From contig NZ_VAWG01000024.1 of NCBI RefSeq assembly GCF_005869875.1, positions 1-44,494 on the forward strand: 44,494 nt of DNA. The letters are read 5' to 3'. This stretch comes from Paenibacillus pinistramenti (lineage in GTDB: Bacteria > Bacillota > Bacilli > Paenibacillales > Paenibacillaceae). The notes beneath the pieces were generated by a model. It saw nothing but the letters and a program-made list of their open reading frames with translations. It was not told the origin of the DNA and did no database searches. Of the stretch, positions 1-7,870 are shown one piece after another; the stretch's first letter is position 1, and every line of letters begins with the position of its first letter. The position numbers and the translations under genes are program-made.

Positions 1-40
1 CCAGCGTTCGTCCTGAGCCAGGATCAAACTCTCCATAAAA
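1..40 (-). rRNA. rrs: 16S rRNA, 5' end only (gene runs off the left edge)
   Basis: The minus strand reads into the universal 16S start (AGAGTTTGATCCTGGCTCAG) directly before the window edge. Only about 40 nt of the mature RNA are present. The leader and promoters of this operon lie at 41-346. Confidence 0.97.
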
Positions 41-180
41 GTAAAGTTTGTAGCTCATTTTGAATCTGACGAGTTGTTACTCGTTGTTTATTTCTCACTC
101 GTTGTTCAGTTTTCAAAGATCAAACTTAATTTTGCTCTTCTGCTTTTGTTCTTCACCGCGTTTCAGCGGCGACTTAATTA
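41..180 (-). other. 16S rRNA leader
   Basis: This is the transcribed leader between promoter P2 and mature 16S. It contains the segment CTTTGAAAACTGAACAACG (about 97-117, minus strand), a typical Bacillales rRNA leader/spacer box, followed by CAACGAGTGAG and CAACGAGTAAC repeats. No ORF is present. The box is complementary to a segment in the 23S-5S spacer at the other end of the window. Confidence 0.7.
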
Positions 181-209
181 ATATAACATGAATCGTTCAT
201 CAGAAGCAA
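181..209 (-). promoter_or_regulatory. rRNA operon promoter P2
   Basis: The minus strand reads TTGCTT, 17 nt, TTATAT, about 140 nt upstream of mature 16S. Position and spacing fit a sigma-A rrn promoter; the assignment is from sequence only. Confidence 0.6.
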
Positions 210-317
210 GTTGTAAGTTTTTCCAGCCAGCTTTCTTGACGCTTTACAATATGGTTTCACCCAATATCGCTTCATTCAATATAGCGTTAATCAACTTTTT
301 TTAATGGCCGGACTATT

Positions 318-346
318 AATTTACTCTCTATATAACTTTTCTGCAA
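318..346 (-). promoter_or_regulatory. rRNA operon promoter P1
   Basis: The minus strand reads TTGCAG, 17 nt, TAAATT, upstream of P2. Tandem promoters are the rule for Bacillales rrn operons. The -10 is weak, so confidence is moderate. Confidence 0.45.
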
Positions 347-646
347 GCTGTAATATTTTCCATTTGGCTCGGTTTTGATGCTCCATGAAGCGATGACTCC
401 AAGCAACCGCAGCACCTCCACAGCCGCCGGCTGAGCAGCACTTCTGTCTCCATCGGCAATTGTGAGGGCAATCCCGATTCCCCGCGCAGGAAGGAAAGCT
501 TCATATAGAAGACGATAAAAGCGGGGAGCTGTGGACGATTGAAGACGTTAGAAGGATGACGGCTGCATGGCAATGTGTCTTTTTCGAAAAAAAAAGCCCT
601 TAAGCGAATAGACCTGTCGGATACATTCACGTAAGAGCCGGGAAGC
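347..646. other. Intergenic region between gpmA and the rrn promoters
   Basis: I see no credible gene here. A minus-strand open frame covers it but has no ribosome binding site and runs into gpmA. A T-run on the minus strand at 590-598 may contribute to gpmA transcript ending, but I find no convincing hairpin. Confidence 0.5.
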
Positions 647-1396
647 TTATTCCATAATTTTGCCGGGATCGGCCACCTTGCGTATTTTCTGAACGGTGCG
701 TTCCTTGCTGCCGAGGTAATATTTTTCGATTGGCGAAAGGTCTTCGTCCAGCTTGTAGACAAGCGGCGTTCCCGTCGGAATATTCAAATCCAGAATTTCT
801 TTGTTGCCGATGTTCTCCAGATATTTAATCAGTGCCCGGAGACTGTTGCCGTGGGCAGTAATAATGACTTTCTTGCCGTTCTTGATCTGCGGGGCAATCT
901 CGCGGTGCCAGTAATCCTCAACCCGGACAACGGTTTCCTTCAGACTCTCGGTAAGAGGAATGTATTTATCGTCCACATCTTTGTACCGGATGTCATTGCG
1001 CGAATACCGTTCATCGTCTTTGGTTAAGGAAGGCGGGAGCACATCATAGCTTCTGCGCCACAGCATGACCTGATCCTCCCCGTATTTGACAGCCGTATCC
1101 GCTTTGCTGAGTCCCTGCAGTGCGCCGTAGTGGCGTTCGTTGAGCTGCCAGGTTTTTTGAACTGGAATCCAGAGCAAATCCATTTCCTCCAGCGCAAAAA
1201 ATAAGGTTTTGATCGCTCTCTTCAAGTAGGAGGTATAAGCAACATCAAAGGTCAGCTGCTCACGCTGCATCAGCTTGCCAGCTTCATGCGCTTCATGAAT
1301 TCCTTTGTCCGAAAGATCTACATCCGTCCAGCCTGTAAACAAATTCTTCTGGTTATACACGCTCTCACCATGTCTAAGCAGTACCAACGTATACAT
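647..1396 (-). CDS. gpmA: 2,3-bisphosphoglycerate-dependent phosphoglycerate mutase
   Basis: The enzyme interconverts 3- and 2-phosphoglycerate in glycolysis and gluconeogenesis in the cytosol. The product has 249 aa, the usual length of the dPGM family. It begins with the phosphohistidine motif LVLLRHGES, followed by [10 protein letters not shown], and carries [11 protein letters not shown] in the middle and [11 protein letters not shown] with the second active-site histidine. The ATG at 1396 is preferred: AAGGAG lies 14 nt upstream, whereas an in-frame GTG at 1411 abuts the Shine-Dalgarno. The gene stands alone, and its 5' side faces the plus-strand TPR gene. Function is assigned with confidence from conserved motifs; only the start is uncertain. 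Confidence 0.95.
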   Translation of the reverse strand: MYTLVLLRHGESVYNQKNLFTGWTDVDLSDKGIHEAHEAGKLMQREQLTFDVAYTSYLKRAIKTLFFALEEMDLLWIPVQKTWQLNERHYGALQGLSKADTAVKYGEDQVMLWRRSYDVLPPSLTKDDERYSRNDIRYKDVDDKYIPLTESLKETVVRVEDYWHREIAPQIKNGKKVIITAHGNSLRALIKYLENIGNKEILDLNIPTGTPLVYKLDEDLSPIEKYYLGSKERTVQKIRKVADPGKIME

Positions 1397-1561
1397 GTGT
1401 TTAGGGAGCACTCCTTTCCTGTTTTATCTTCCGCTATGCGGGTGTCCGGTATTCAGTCAAACGGCAAATCAACTCATTTTTCTGCTGGATCACCTCTACC
1501 TATTACCCGTTTCCGTCACTGCTGCTTCCCCCCGAGGAAAAACCGGCAGGGTGAAGAACTA

Positions 1562-1570
1562 TGGTATAAT
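1562..1570 (+). promoter_or_regulatory. Extended -10 promoter for the TPR gene
   Basis: TGGTATAAT gives a perfect -10 with the extended TGn element, 37 nt before the start codon. No good -35 is seen, as is common for extended -10 promoters. Confidence 0.5.
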
Positions 1571-1606
1571 AACGGTAAATGTCCCCATTTGGAGGAACGG
1601 TGCCGT

Positions 1607-2281
1607 ATGACTAAATTTTTTATTTTTCTGATCCTGCTTCGGCTGGTTGGCAATCCCATTCTTGCGATATTGATCTTTCTAATCCTTGTATATGTGCTGG
1701 ACCGCCGCTACGTCGGAATGCTCCCGAGCCTTACCAAGCCGTTCAAGCGGCGGCGGAGTATTGCTAAGCTCCGTCTGCAAATCGCTGCCAGTCCCTATGA
1801 TGTGTCCTCCAAACGCGAGCTGGCCCGGCTCCTGATTGAGCGCAGGCAGTATGGCGAGGCCAGTCGTCTGTTGGAAGAGAGCTTGTCATTCTCGGAGGAA
1901 TCGGCGGAATTTTGGGCGGATTACGGGCAGGCTGCAATCGGACTTGGACGGCTTGAGGAGGGCGAGCAGCGGATACTTAAAGCCTTTGAGCTGAATGAAC
2001 GTGTCCAGTACGGTCAGCCTTATTTGAAGCTGGCGGAGGCCTACAGAAGCGTTAGTCCGGCTAAAGCGCTCCAATATGCCGAGCATTTCCGGCAGATTCA
2101 GTCCTCCTCCATCGAAGCTTATTATCTGCTTGGCAGGCTGTATCAGTCGTTAGGCAGAAAGGACGAGGCCCGCGCCGCTTATGAGGAAGCACTGCTCATT
2201 TACAGGCAGCTTCCGAAGTACAAGAAACGGCAGGAGCGCGGAGATGCGCTGCGCAGCTACTTGAAGAAAATGTTTCTTTAA
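1607..2281 (+). CDS. Membrane-anchored tetratricopeptide repeat protein
   Basis: The 224-aa product begins with a hydrophobic segment (residues about 3-30, rich in L, I and F). A basic stretch KRRRS follows, and then helical repeats from about residue 50 that fit TPR spacing (SKRELARLLIERRQYGEA, EAYYLLGRLYQSLGRKDEA). TPR domains bind partner proteins, so this is probably a membrane-tethered scaffold with a cytosolic TPR domain; the partner is unknown. The ATG at 1607 is chosen because GGAGGAAC lies 9 nt upstream; the frame is open much further upstream but there it is antisense to gpmA. It ends at a bidirectional terminator shared with the convergent acetyltransferase gene. Confidence 0.8.
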   Translation: MTKFFIFLILLRLVGNPILAILIFLILVYVLDRRYVGMLPSLTKPFKRRRSIAKLRLQIAASPYDVSSKRELARLLIERRQYGEASRLLEESLSFSEESAEFWADYGQAAIGLGRLEEGEQRILKAFELNERVQYGQPYLKLAEAYRSVSPAKALQYAEHFRQIQSSSIEAYYLLGRLYQSLGRKDEARAAYEEALLIYRQLPKYKKRQERGDALRSYLKKMFL

Positions 2282-2300
2282 TCAGGATTATATTTAAAAG

Positions 2301-2345
2301 AAAAAAGGCAGTACCATAAGTCTTAAAGACTTGGTACTGCCTTTC
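2301..2345. terminator. Bidirectional intrinsic terminator
   Basis: A long hairpin has arms GGCAGTACCA (2307-2316) and TGGTACTGCC (2332-2341), with an inner AAGTCTT/AAGACTT pairing. It is flanked by A-run and T-run, so it can end the TPR gene (+) and the GNAT gene (-). Confidence 0.85.
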
Positions 2346-2353
2346 TAATCTGC

Positions 2354-2803
2354 TTAAAATTCATCTTCGCTCTCCACTGCGTGATAGACGCAGAGGAAAC
2401 GTTCCCCGCCGGCTTGATCGACGCCCTTACTGGTCACCGTGAAACCGATATTCCGGTAGAAATCAGCTGCCTCTTCATCCACTTCTGCAGAAATGGTATC
2501 CGGCGACTGTTCCATCAAAGCTTCCAGAATAAGGCCGCGGCCAAAGCCTTGATTGCGCAATTCCGGATAAACACAAATATGATGAATGGTCATCGTGCCT
2601 GCTGACATATCCATCTGAAACCCGATCAGCCCAATCGTTTCTCCTTCTTCCTGATACAAGTGGAGCAGATACTGGGCTTGTTCAGGGCCGTACAGTTCTT
2701 TGGCGGCCGCCAAAGCCTCCTCGTCCTCATGTACAGCCAAAGCGAGCAGCTCGTTTACCTCGGAACCCTCAAGTTGAAGTCCTTGCTTGGCATCAATCAG
2801 CAA
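2354..2803 (-). CDS. GNAT family N-acetyltransferase
   Basis: The product of about 149 aa has the GNAT acetyl-CoA binding motif A (VYPELRNQGFGRGL), preceded by the beta strand TIHHICVYPE and followed by a C-terminal ADFYRNIGF motif typical of the fold. These enzymes transfer acetyl from acetyl-CoA to an amine, and the substrate cannot be read from sequence. The start is set at TTG 2803 because AGGAGG lies 8 nt upstream; an in-frame TTG at 2809 is too close to it. The gene lies downstream of rpiA on the same strand with a ~75-nt gap, so co-transcription is possible. Confidence 0.85.
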   Translation of the reverse strand: MLIDAKQGLQLEGSEVNELLALAVHEDEEALAAAKELYGPEQAQYLLHLYQEEGETIGLIGFQMDMSAGTMTIHHICVYPELRNQGFGRGLILEALMEQSPDTISAEVDEEAADFYRNIGFTVTSKGVDQAGGERFLCVYHAVESEDEF

Positions 2804-2876
2804 AAACAATCCCTCCTGTTTTTAACTGTAAAGGCATGCTGCAAAACGGCTGTTTCAGCAGCCTTCGCCCCTGCGG

Positions 2877-3551
2877 TTACTTTGTGCGTACAGACACCGT
2901 TCCATCTTCGTTGCCCAGAACAACCGTCTTGGCAATTCCCACAAACAAACCGTGGTCTACAACACCGGTAGTGGCTTTAAGTTCATCAGCCAGCTTCCCG
3001 GTCTCTTCTATTCTACCAAAAGCGGCGTCAATTATATAATTGCCGTTATCCGTAATGTAGATACTTCCTTCATTCTGGCGGAAATCCATCGGAACTTCAT
3101 AACGTCTGCGCAGGAGATCCAGCGTCCATTCGCTCGCAAACGGCACGACCTCGATAGGCAGCTTGAAGGTTCCTAGCACGTTCACATCCTTGCTGGAATC
3201 GGCAACGACAATCAGTTTATCACTTTTGAGTGCAACCATCTTCTCGCGCAGCAGAGCACCGCCGCCGCCTTTGATCAGATCCATTTGCGGATTCACCTCA
3301 TCGGCTCCATCAATGGTTAAATCAATATGAGGAATGTCTGCAGCTTCGTACAAAGGAATGTTTAATTCCTTCGCCAGCTTCTCCGAAGCCTTTGAGGTCG
3401 CAATCGCCCGAATCTCAAGCCCCTCCTGCTTCACTCGCTCTCCGATCCGCTGGATCGCCCAGTAAGCGGTAGAGCCTGTTCCGAGTCCAACCGTCATCCC
3501 CGGTTCCACCCATTCAACTGCGCGGTAACCCGCCGCTTGTTTTCCATTCAT
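2877..3551 (-). CDS. rpiA: Ribose-5-phosphate isomerase A
   Basis: The enzyme interconverts ribose 5-phosphate and ribulose 5-phosphate in the non-oxidative pentose phosphate pathway. The 224-aa product has all family signatures: GLGTGSTA phosphate loop near the N terminus, the catalytic segment DGADEV, then KGGGGALLREK, and a C-terminal GVVDHGLFVG. The ATG at 3551 is preferred because GGAGGG lies 6 nt upstream; the frame extends seven codons further without a site. It is close to other sugar-phosphate genes in this window, but no direct operon with them is visible. Confidence 0.95.
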   Translation of the reverse strand: MNGKQAAGYRAVEWVEPGMTVGLGTGSTAYWAIQRIGERVKQEGLEIRAIATSKASEKLAKELNIPLYEAADIPHIDLTIDGADEVNPQMDLIKGGGGALLREKMVALKSDKLIVVADSSKDVNVLGTFKLPIEVVPFASEWTLDLLRRRYEVPMDFRQNEGSIYITDNGNYIIDAAFGRIEETGKLADELKATTGVVDHGLFVGIAKTVVLGNEDGTVSVRTK

Positions 3552-3584
3552 AACTAAACCCTCCGCTTGCACTGCAGGACAAAT

Positions 3585-3612
3585 GTTGATTTTTCCCGCT
3601 GCTTGTTATAAT
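3585..3612 (+). promoter_or_regulatory. Promoter of the small coiled-coil gene
   Basis: TGTTATAAT (3604-3612) is an extended -10 with a perfect hexamer. A TTGATT lies 15-16 nt upstream, somewhat too close. Confidence 0.45.
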
Positions 3613-3645
3613 AATTTCATGACATTAAATTACTTGAGGTGAACG

Positions 3646-3846
3646 ATGAGAACTGAACAGCAGATCAAATCCAAAATGAATGAACTTACGGTGCAGAAGA
3701 AACGCCTTGCAGACCGGATTGCCGGCCTTCAGCCCGGCCAGGAGCACCAGCGTGCCGCCCTGTCCCAGCAGCTCGAACGGCTGGACGATATGATCCTGAT
3801 GCTGGAATGGGTTCTGAACGCACCGACCGGAAGTTACCATATGTAG
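3646..3846 (+). CDS. Small hypothetical protein, predicted helical
   Basis: This 66-aa protein is not recognised. It is highly charged, with heptad-like leucines (QKKRLADRIAGLQ, QQLERLDDMILMLEWVL) suggesting an antiparallel helical hairpin or coiled coil, and it has no membrane segment. TGAGGTGAAC upstream of the ATG and an extended -10 promoter 34 nt upstream support expression. It stands alone between rpiA (divergent) and an MFS gene (convergent). Confidence 0.65.
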   Translation: MRTEQQIKSKMNELTVQKKRLADRIAGLQPGQEHQRAALSQQLERLDDMILMLEWVLNAPTGSYHM

Positions 3847-3923
3847 CTTGGTCCTCTATAAACTTGCCTGTATTATCATACCAAATGCCGGGCAGGCGCA
3901 AAACTCTTTTTTTGCCTGGACAA

Positions 3924-3958
3924 GAAAAACAGCTGCCTGATTCCAGTGACAGCTGTTT
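3924..3958 (-). terminator. Intrinsic terminator of the MFS gene (possibly bidirectional)
   Basis: Arms AAACAGCTG (3927-3935) and CAGCTGTTT (3950-3958) are followed on the minus strand by TTTTTC. The hairpin sits just past the MFS stop codon. Confidence 0.75.
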
Positions 3959-3967
3959 CGCTTGAAG

Positions 3968-5215
3968 TTAACCGGAAGGAGCGGGCCGCGGAACGGTCCT
4001 TCCGTCCTCTTTTTGCTCAGGATTGGGTCTTACAGCAAACAAAATAAGCACAACAGCAATGAGGGATATGCCTGCTATCACAAAAAACATCACCCGGTGG
4101 CTGGTGTTGATGAGCAGCGAAACAGCCGGAGGACCAAGCGACACCCCGATAAACCGCATGCTGTTATACAGCGAAGTCACTGTACCTCTGATCTCCTGCT
4201 TGATGCCTTCCGTAATCAGCGAATCCGCGCACGGGAGCACGACTCCAATTCCCGAACCGCAGATAACCAGACACCCAATGACAAAATATATATTGTTAAA
4301 CAGGCCGATTCCGAACAAAGAACCTGTGGACAAGACCATGCCGATGACCCCTGTCCATTTCATGGCCGTTTTGTTCCTGCCGATTTTTTTCCCGGTGATA
4401 TAGGAAGATAAGCAAAGCACCGCCAGCGGTATAGCAAGCACAAGCCCTTTAATAACGCCGTGCAGGCCATGCTTCACCTCAAGCTGCTCGGACAAATAAG
4501 ACAAGACGCCGAACAGCAGAAACATGCAAATCCCGCCAATGGCAAATATGGAGTAGAGCCACCGCCCTTCCTGTTTCAGGACATCTTTGACAGCATGAAG
4601 CGTCTCCGCCAGCTTCTCCGGCTTCTCCTCCTTATCCGGTGATTTAACTAGGAATAGAACTAAAAGCAGGGCAGCAAGGCACAGTACCGGAATGGATACA
4701 AACGGCAGATACCAGATAACCATGCCCAGCGCGGCGCCAAGAATCGGACTGAGAACCTTACCGAAGGTATTCGACGTTTCAATAAGCCCGAGCCCTTTGC
4801 TGACCTGCTTCTCATCATCAAACAAATCCCCCACAAAAGGGATGACAATCGGAAAAGCCCCTGCCGCACCGATTCCCTGAATAAAACGTCCCGCCAAAAT
4901 AATCCAGTAGACCAGATTGCCGCCGCCCTCGCCAAACCAGGCCGCAGCGCCGCAGACGGCGCCTCCGGCTCCAGTCACGATGAGACTGGGCACGATCACC
5001 TTTTTCCGTCCTATACGGTCCGAAAGATACCCTGCAATCGGGATCAGCACAATCGCGACGACCCCATATACAGTAATCAGCATACTGGACTGCAGGGAGC
5101 TGATGCCGAGCTCCTGGGATATTTCCGGAAGAATCGGGATCAGCATGGAATTACCGAGCGTCATAATGAGCGGGATCGAAGCCAGCGCGAACAAAGCCCC
5201 TTTTTTGTTGCCCAT
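3968..5215 (-). CDS. MFS drug-efflux-type transporter
   Basis: The 415-aa protein has about 12 to 14 hydrophobic segments and the MFS motif A loop GYLSDRIGRKKVI between TM2 and TM3. A motif-C-like stretch (RFIQGIGAAGAFPIVIPFVGD) follows. It resembles the Bacillus multidrug and tetracycline-type proton antiporters, which export lipophilic compounds across the cytoplasmic membrane. The substrate is not predictable. Start at ATG 5215: AAAGGTGG lies 8 nt upstream, while the in-frame GTG at 5227 falls inside that site. It is monocistronic with a terminator at 3924-3958. Confidence 0.85.
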   Translation of the reverse strand: MGNKKGALFALASIPLIMTLGNSMLIPILPEISQELGISSLQSSMLITVYGVVAIVLIPIAGYLSDRIGRKKVIVPSLIVTGAGGAVCGAAAWFGEGGGNLVYWIILAGRFIQGIGAAGAFPIVIPFVGDLFDDEKQVSKGLGLIETSNTFGKVLSPILGAALGMVIWYLPFVSIPVLCLAALLLVLFLVKSPDKEEKPEKLAETLHAVKDVLKQEGRWLYSIFAIGGICMFLLFGVLSYLSEQLEVKHGLHGVIKGLVLAIPLAVLCLSSYITGKKIGRNKTAMKWTGVIGMVLSTGSLFGIGLFNNIYFVIGCLVICGSGIGVVLPCADSLITEGIKQEIRGTVTSLYNSMRFIGVSLGPPAVSLLINTSHRVMFFVIAGISLIAVVLILFAVRPNPEQKEDGRTVPRPAPSG

Positions 5216-5299
5216 TAGATTGACCACCTTTCACTGTATGACGAACACAACGGTGATAGTGTGGGTTGCTCCGGTTCCTTTTATCCCATCCAAAAAAGG

Positions 5300-7660
5300 C
5301 TAAATCAGGCTGCTGTCCAGCTCGATTCTTCGGTAATCCGCAGGGCTGGCTTCTTCAACAAAAGCCGAAGGCTGCCCTAAACAGTAAAGATGCAGCAAAT
5401 GCATCGCTCTGGTGCACGCTGTGTAAAACAGCTTGCGCTCCGACTCCCGCCCGTAGCGATTCGCGGACGCATCGTAAATGAGCACCGCGTCGAACTCTAC
5501 GCCTTTTGCCAAATAAGCCGGAATGACGTGAATCCCCTTCTCAAAAGAAAGCGTCGTTTTCTTGATCAGCTTAAGCTCATGAAGGTCCTTTAGCTGCTCG
5601 TAAGCTTCCCGGCTCTCTTCCGCCGTTTTGCAGATGACCGCAATCGTTTCGTACTTCTGCGCTTTCAGCTCGCCAAGATCCGCCGACAGCGCTGCAATCA
5701 GCTGGTCTCTGCTGTCCGTAAGCCGGACCTCCGGCAGCTCACCCTCCCGGTTAAACGGAACGATCTGATCTCCCCCGGAAATCATCTGGCGGGTGAACTC
5801 CACAATTTGGCGCGTTGAACGGTAGCTTTGGGTCAGTGTAATCTGTTCGGTTTCTTCACTTCCATACAGCTGCGTAAGCGCTGAGGTCTGCTGCAGAATA
5901 GAGGCATGGGCGTAAATCGCCTGATTCAGATCCCCCAGCGCTGTCATGCGCGCACGCGGGAATAATCTCTTCAGGAAGAAGAGCTGAAACGGTGAATAAT
6001 CCTGGGCCTCGTCAATAAAGACATGCCGGATATTGCCATTCGAGCGAAAACCGAGCAGCTGCTCCCGCAGGAATAAATAAGGAGTAGCGTCCTCGTAGGC
6101 AAGCTCGCCCCTGGATAGTCCGTCAAGGGTAAAGGAGCAAATATCTTCCCACGCAAGCGGAAGATCCCCGCCGCTCGCCTCCATCATCACATCCTTGTCC
6201 GCAAACAGCTGTCCGTACAGCCCTCTCACATCCACAAACCGGAGCGCCTTCACCCATTTGCGCAGCGGCTTTAACCGCTCGCTGACCACCATGCGTGCCA
6301 GAATCCGCTTCTCATCTTCAAAATCGCTGAAGGAACGGTTATTCTTCCGGTTCTGCCGCCGCATGCGCTGATAGGCAATCTGATAATCCTCGCTGTCCAG
6401 CAGCTGCATTTGCTCCTCGACCCAAGGGGCGTCAATTTCGCGCTTACTGAAATCGGCCAGCTCCTTCAGGAGCCATTCGCGCAGCAGATCACAGCGGTTG
6501 GCCAGCGTAATGGATGGATCAAATGCGTAGAACCGCTGGTGGATCTCCTCTTTGCCAATAATCTCCCTGCCCTGAAAGCGAAGCGGCCTAAACAGCATGC
6601 CGCCCTTCTCCAGCATTCTGCGGTATTCATTCATTGCCTGCAGATAGAGAGAAGAGGACTTGTAACGGATGCCTTCAATCCGGGCGTCATACCCGGGTTT
6701 GCTGCTGTCGCCTGACAGCACGTATTCCATCTGTCCAAACGGGTCCTCCAGCTGGAACTCGCGGCCTATCCGGCGCTCGAGATACTCCTGGAAGGTCGTT
6801 TGGAGCATATTTTCCTCGCCAAGCTCGGGCAGAACGGTTGATACATAGCTGTTAAACATCGGGTTGGGGGAGAACAGAATCACCTGATCCGCCTGGAGAT
6901 GCTCACGGTATTTGTACAGCAGATAAGCAACTCTCTGCAGAGCTGCCGACGTCTTCCCGCTGCCTGCCGCCCCCTGCACAATCAGCATCCGGCTCCGGTC
7001 ATTGCGGATAATGCGGTTCTGCTCTTTCTGGATCGTCGCGACAATACTCTTCATTTGGGCATCCGAGCTTCGTCCCAGCACCTCCTGCAGCAGCTCGTCG
7101 CCGATGGTGACCCCGGTGTCAAACATCAGTCTGATCCGGGCGTCCCGGATTACGTACTGGCGTTTCAGCAGCATTTCTCCATCTATCTTTCCTACCGGCG
7201 TTTTATAGGAGGCCGGGCCAGGCATGCTGTCATAATAAAGGTTGGAGATCGGTGCGCGCCAATCATAAACTAGAAAGGACTGGTCATCTTTATCCAGCAG
7301 AGAGGCAATCCCCAAATAAATCTGTTCAGCCTGCTCGCCCTCTTCGGCAAAATCAATTCTTCCAAAGTAAGGAGTCTGACGCAGCCGTTTCATCTTGGAA
7401 AGCGCCGCGAAGGAGTGCTTGTGGCTTCTTTCCCGCTCGGACAGCACTTCGGACTGCTGCCGCAGACTGGTCGAAGTTTCCCCTACATCATCCGCTTCAC
7501 TAAAGTTGATGGTGACGTCCTCCCAGAAATCCCGGCGCATCTCCACTACGTCAGTACGAACGCTGCCCACTTCTCTTTCCAGAGTTTTTATGCGTTTATC
7601 GACAACCTCTACTACATAATCAACCCTGTCTTGTTCTTCCTTCCAAGATTGTTCGTTCAT
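5300..7660 (-). CDS. helD: HelD-like RNA polymerase recycling motor ATPase
   Basis: The product is a UvrD/PcrA-like superfamily 1 ATPase of about 786 aa. It has an N-terminal coiled coil (residues about 1-100), Walker A GAAGSGKTS (about residue 235), Walker B in HVFIDEAQDYS, and the late motifs LTQSYRST and GVEFDAVLIYD. This architecture and length fit HelD, which binds RNA polymerase and removes it from stalled complexes or DNA in Firmicutes. A generic RNA/DNA helicase is the alternative. The start is ambiguous: ATG 7660 is used, TTG 7666 has the best spacing to GAGGAG (9 nt), and ATG 7675 is too close to it. It is divergent from a putative small RNA. Confidence 0.88.
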   Translation of the reverse strand: MNEQSWKEEQDRVDYVVEVVDKRIKTLEREVGSVRTDVVEMRRDFWEDVTINFSEADDVGETSTSLRQQSEVLSERERSHKHSFAALSKMKRLRQTPYFGRIDFAEEGEQAEQIYLGIASLLDKDDQSFLVYDWRAPISNLYYDSMPGPASYKTPVGKIDGEMLLKRQYVIRDARIRLMFDTGVTIGDELLQEVLGRSSDAQMKSIVATIQKEQNRIIRNDRSRMLIVQGAAGSGKTSAALQRVAYLLYKYREHLQADQVILFSPNPMFNSYVSTVLPELGEENMLQTTFQEYLERRIGREFQLEDPFGQMEYVLSGDSSKPGYDARIEGIRYKSSSLYLQAMNEYRRMLEKGGMLFRPLRFQGREIIGKEEIHQRFYAFDPSITLANRCDLLREWLLKELADFSKREIDAPWVEEQMQLLDSEDYQIAYQRMRRQNRKNNRSFSDFEDEKRILARMVVSERLKPLRKWVKALRFVDVRGLYGQLFADKDVMMEASGGDLPLAWEDICSFTLDGLSRGELAYEDATPYLFLREQLLGFRSNGNIRHVFIDEAQDYSPFQLFFLKRLFPRARMTALGDLNQAIYAHASILQQTSALTQLYGSEETEQITLTQSYRSTRQIVEFTRQMISGGDQIVPFNREGELPEVRLTDSRDQLIAALSADLGELKAQKYETIAVICKTAEESREAYEQLKDLHELKLIKKTTLSFEKGIHVIPAYLAKGVEFDAVLIYDASANRYGRESERKLFYTACTRAMHLLHLYCLGQPSAFVEEASPADYRRIELDSSLI

Positions 7661-7699
7661 ACTCAAGCAACTCATCTCCTCTTATCACAAAGCTACCTG

Positions 7700-7728
7700 T
7701 TGACAAATCACAATTTATATGCTAAAAT
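7700..7728 (+). promoter_or_regulatory. Consensus sigma-A promoter of an orphan transcription unit
   Basis: TTGACA, 17 nt, TAAAAT is one mismatch from full consensus. No ORF follows before a strong terminator 100 nt downstream. ATCACAA motifs occur at 7684 and 7707 and inverted (TTTGTGAT) at 7743-7750, so the promoter is bracketed by an 8-bp inverted repeat that could be an operator. Confidence 0.7.
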
Positions 7729-7734
7729 TCTAGT

Positions 7735-7856
7735 AGAACGATTTTGTGATTAATCTCATTTTTGGTCTATTCTTTATTTTATCAGTTTACGGCATCATTA
7801 TCAATTCCATTCTTTATTTCTAAATTTTAAAGTCCCGCCATTGGCGGGACTTTTTT
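7735..7856 (+). ncRNA. Putative small RNA (~120 nt)
   Basis: The unit starts about 7 nt after a near-consensus promoter and ends in a GC-rich hairpin (GTCCCGCC/GGCGGGAC, 7832-7850) plus six T. The body is U- and C-rich and single-stranded in appearance, without a start codon preceded by a Shine-Dalgarno. That layout resembles a trans-acting sRNA. The hairpin may also serve the convergent minus-strand gene, so the RNA itself is an inference. Confidence 0.5.
7830..7856. terminator. Strong intrinsic terminator
   Basis: An 8-bp GC-rich stem with a tight loop (7832-7850) is followed by TTTTTT on the plus strand. On the minus strand a weaker TTTAAAATTT tract follows, placed 21 nt past the stop of the ArAE gene. 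Confidence 0.85.
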
Positions 7857-7870
7857 GCTTCTCATTCGAC

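Noticed and set aside
328..762. Minus-strand open frame of 144 codons upstream of the rrn promoters
   Set aside because: It overlaps the 3' end of gpmA in another frame, has no ribosome binding site, and has an amino-acid composition unlike a folded protein.
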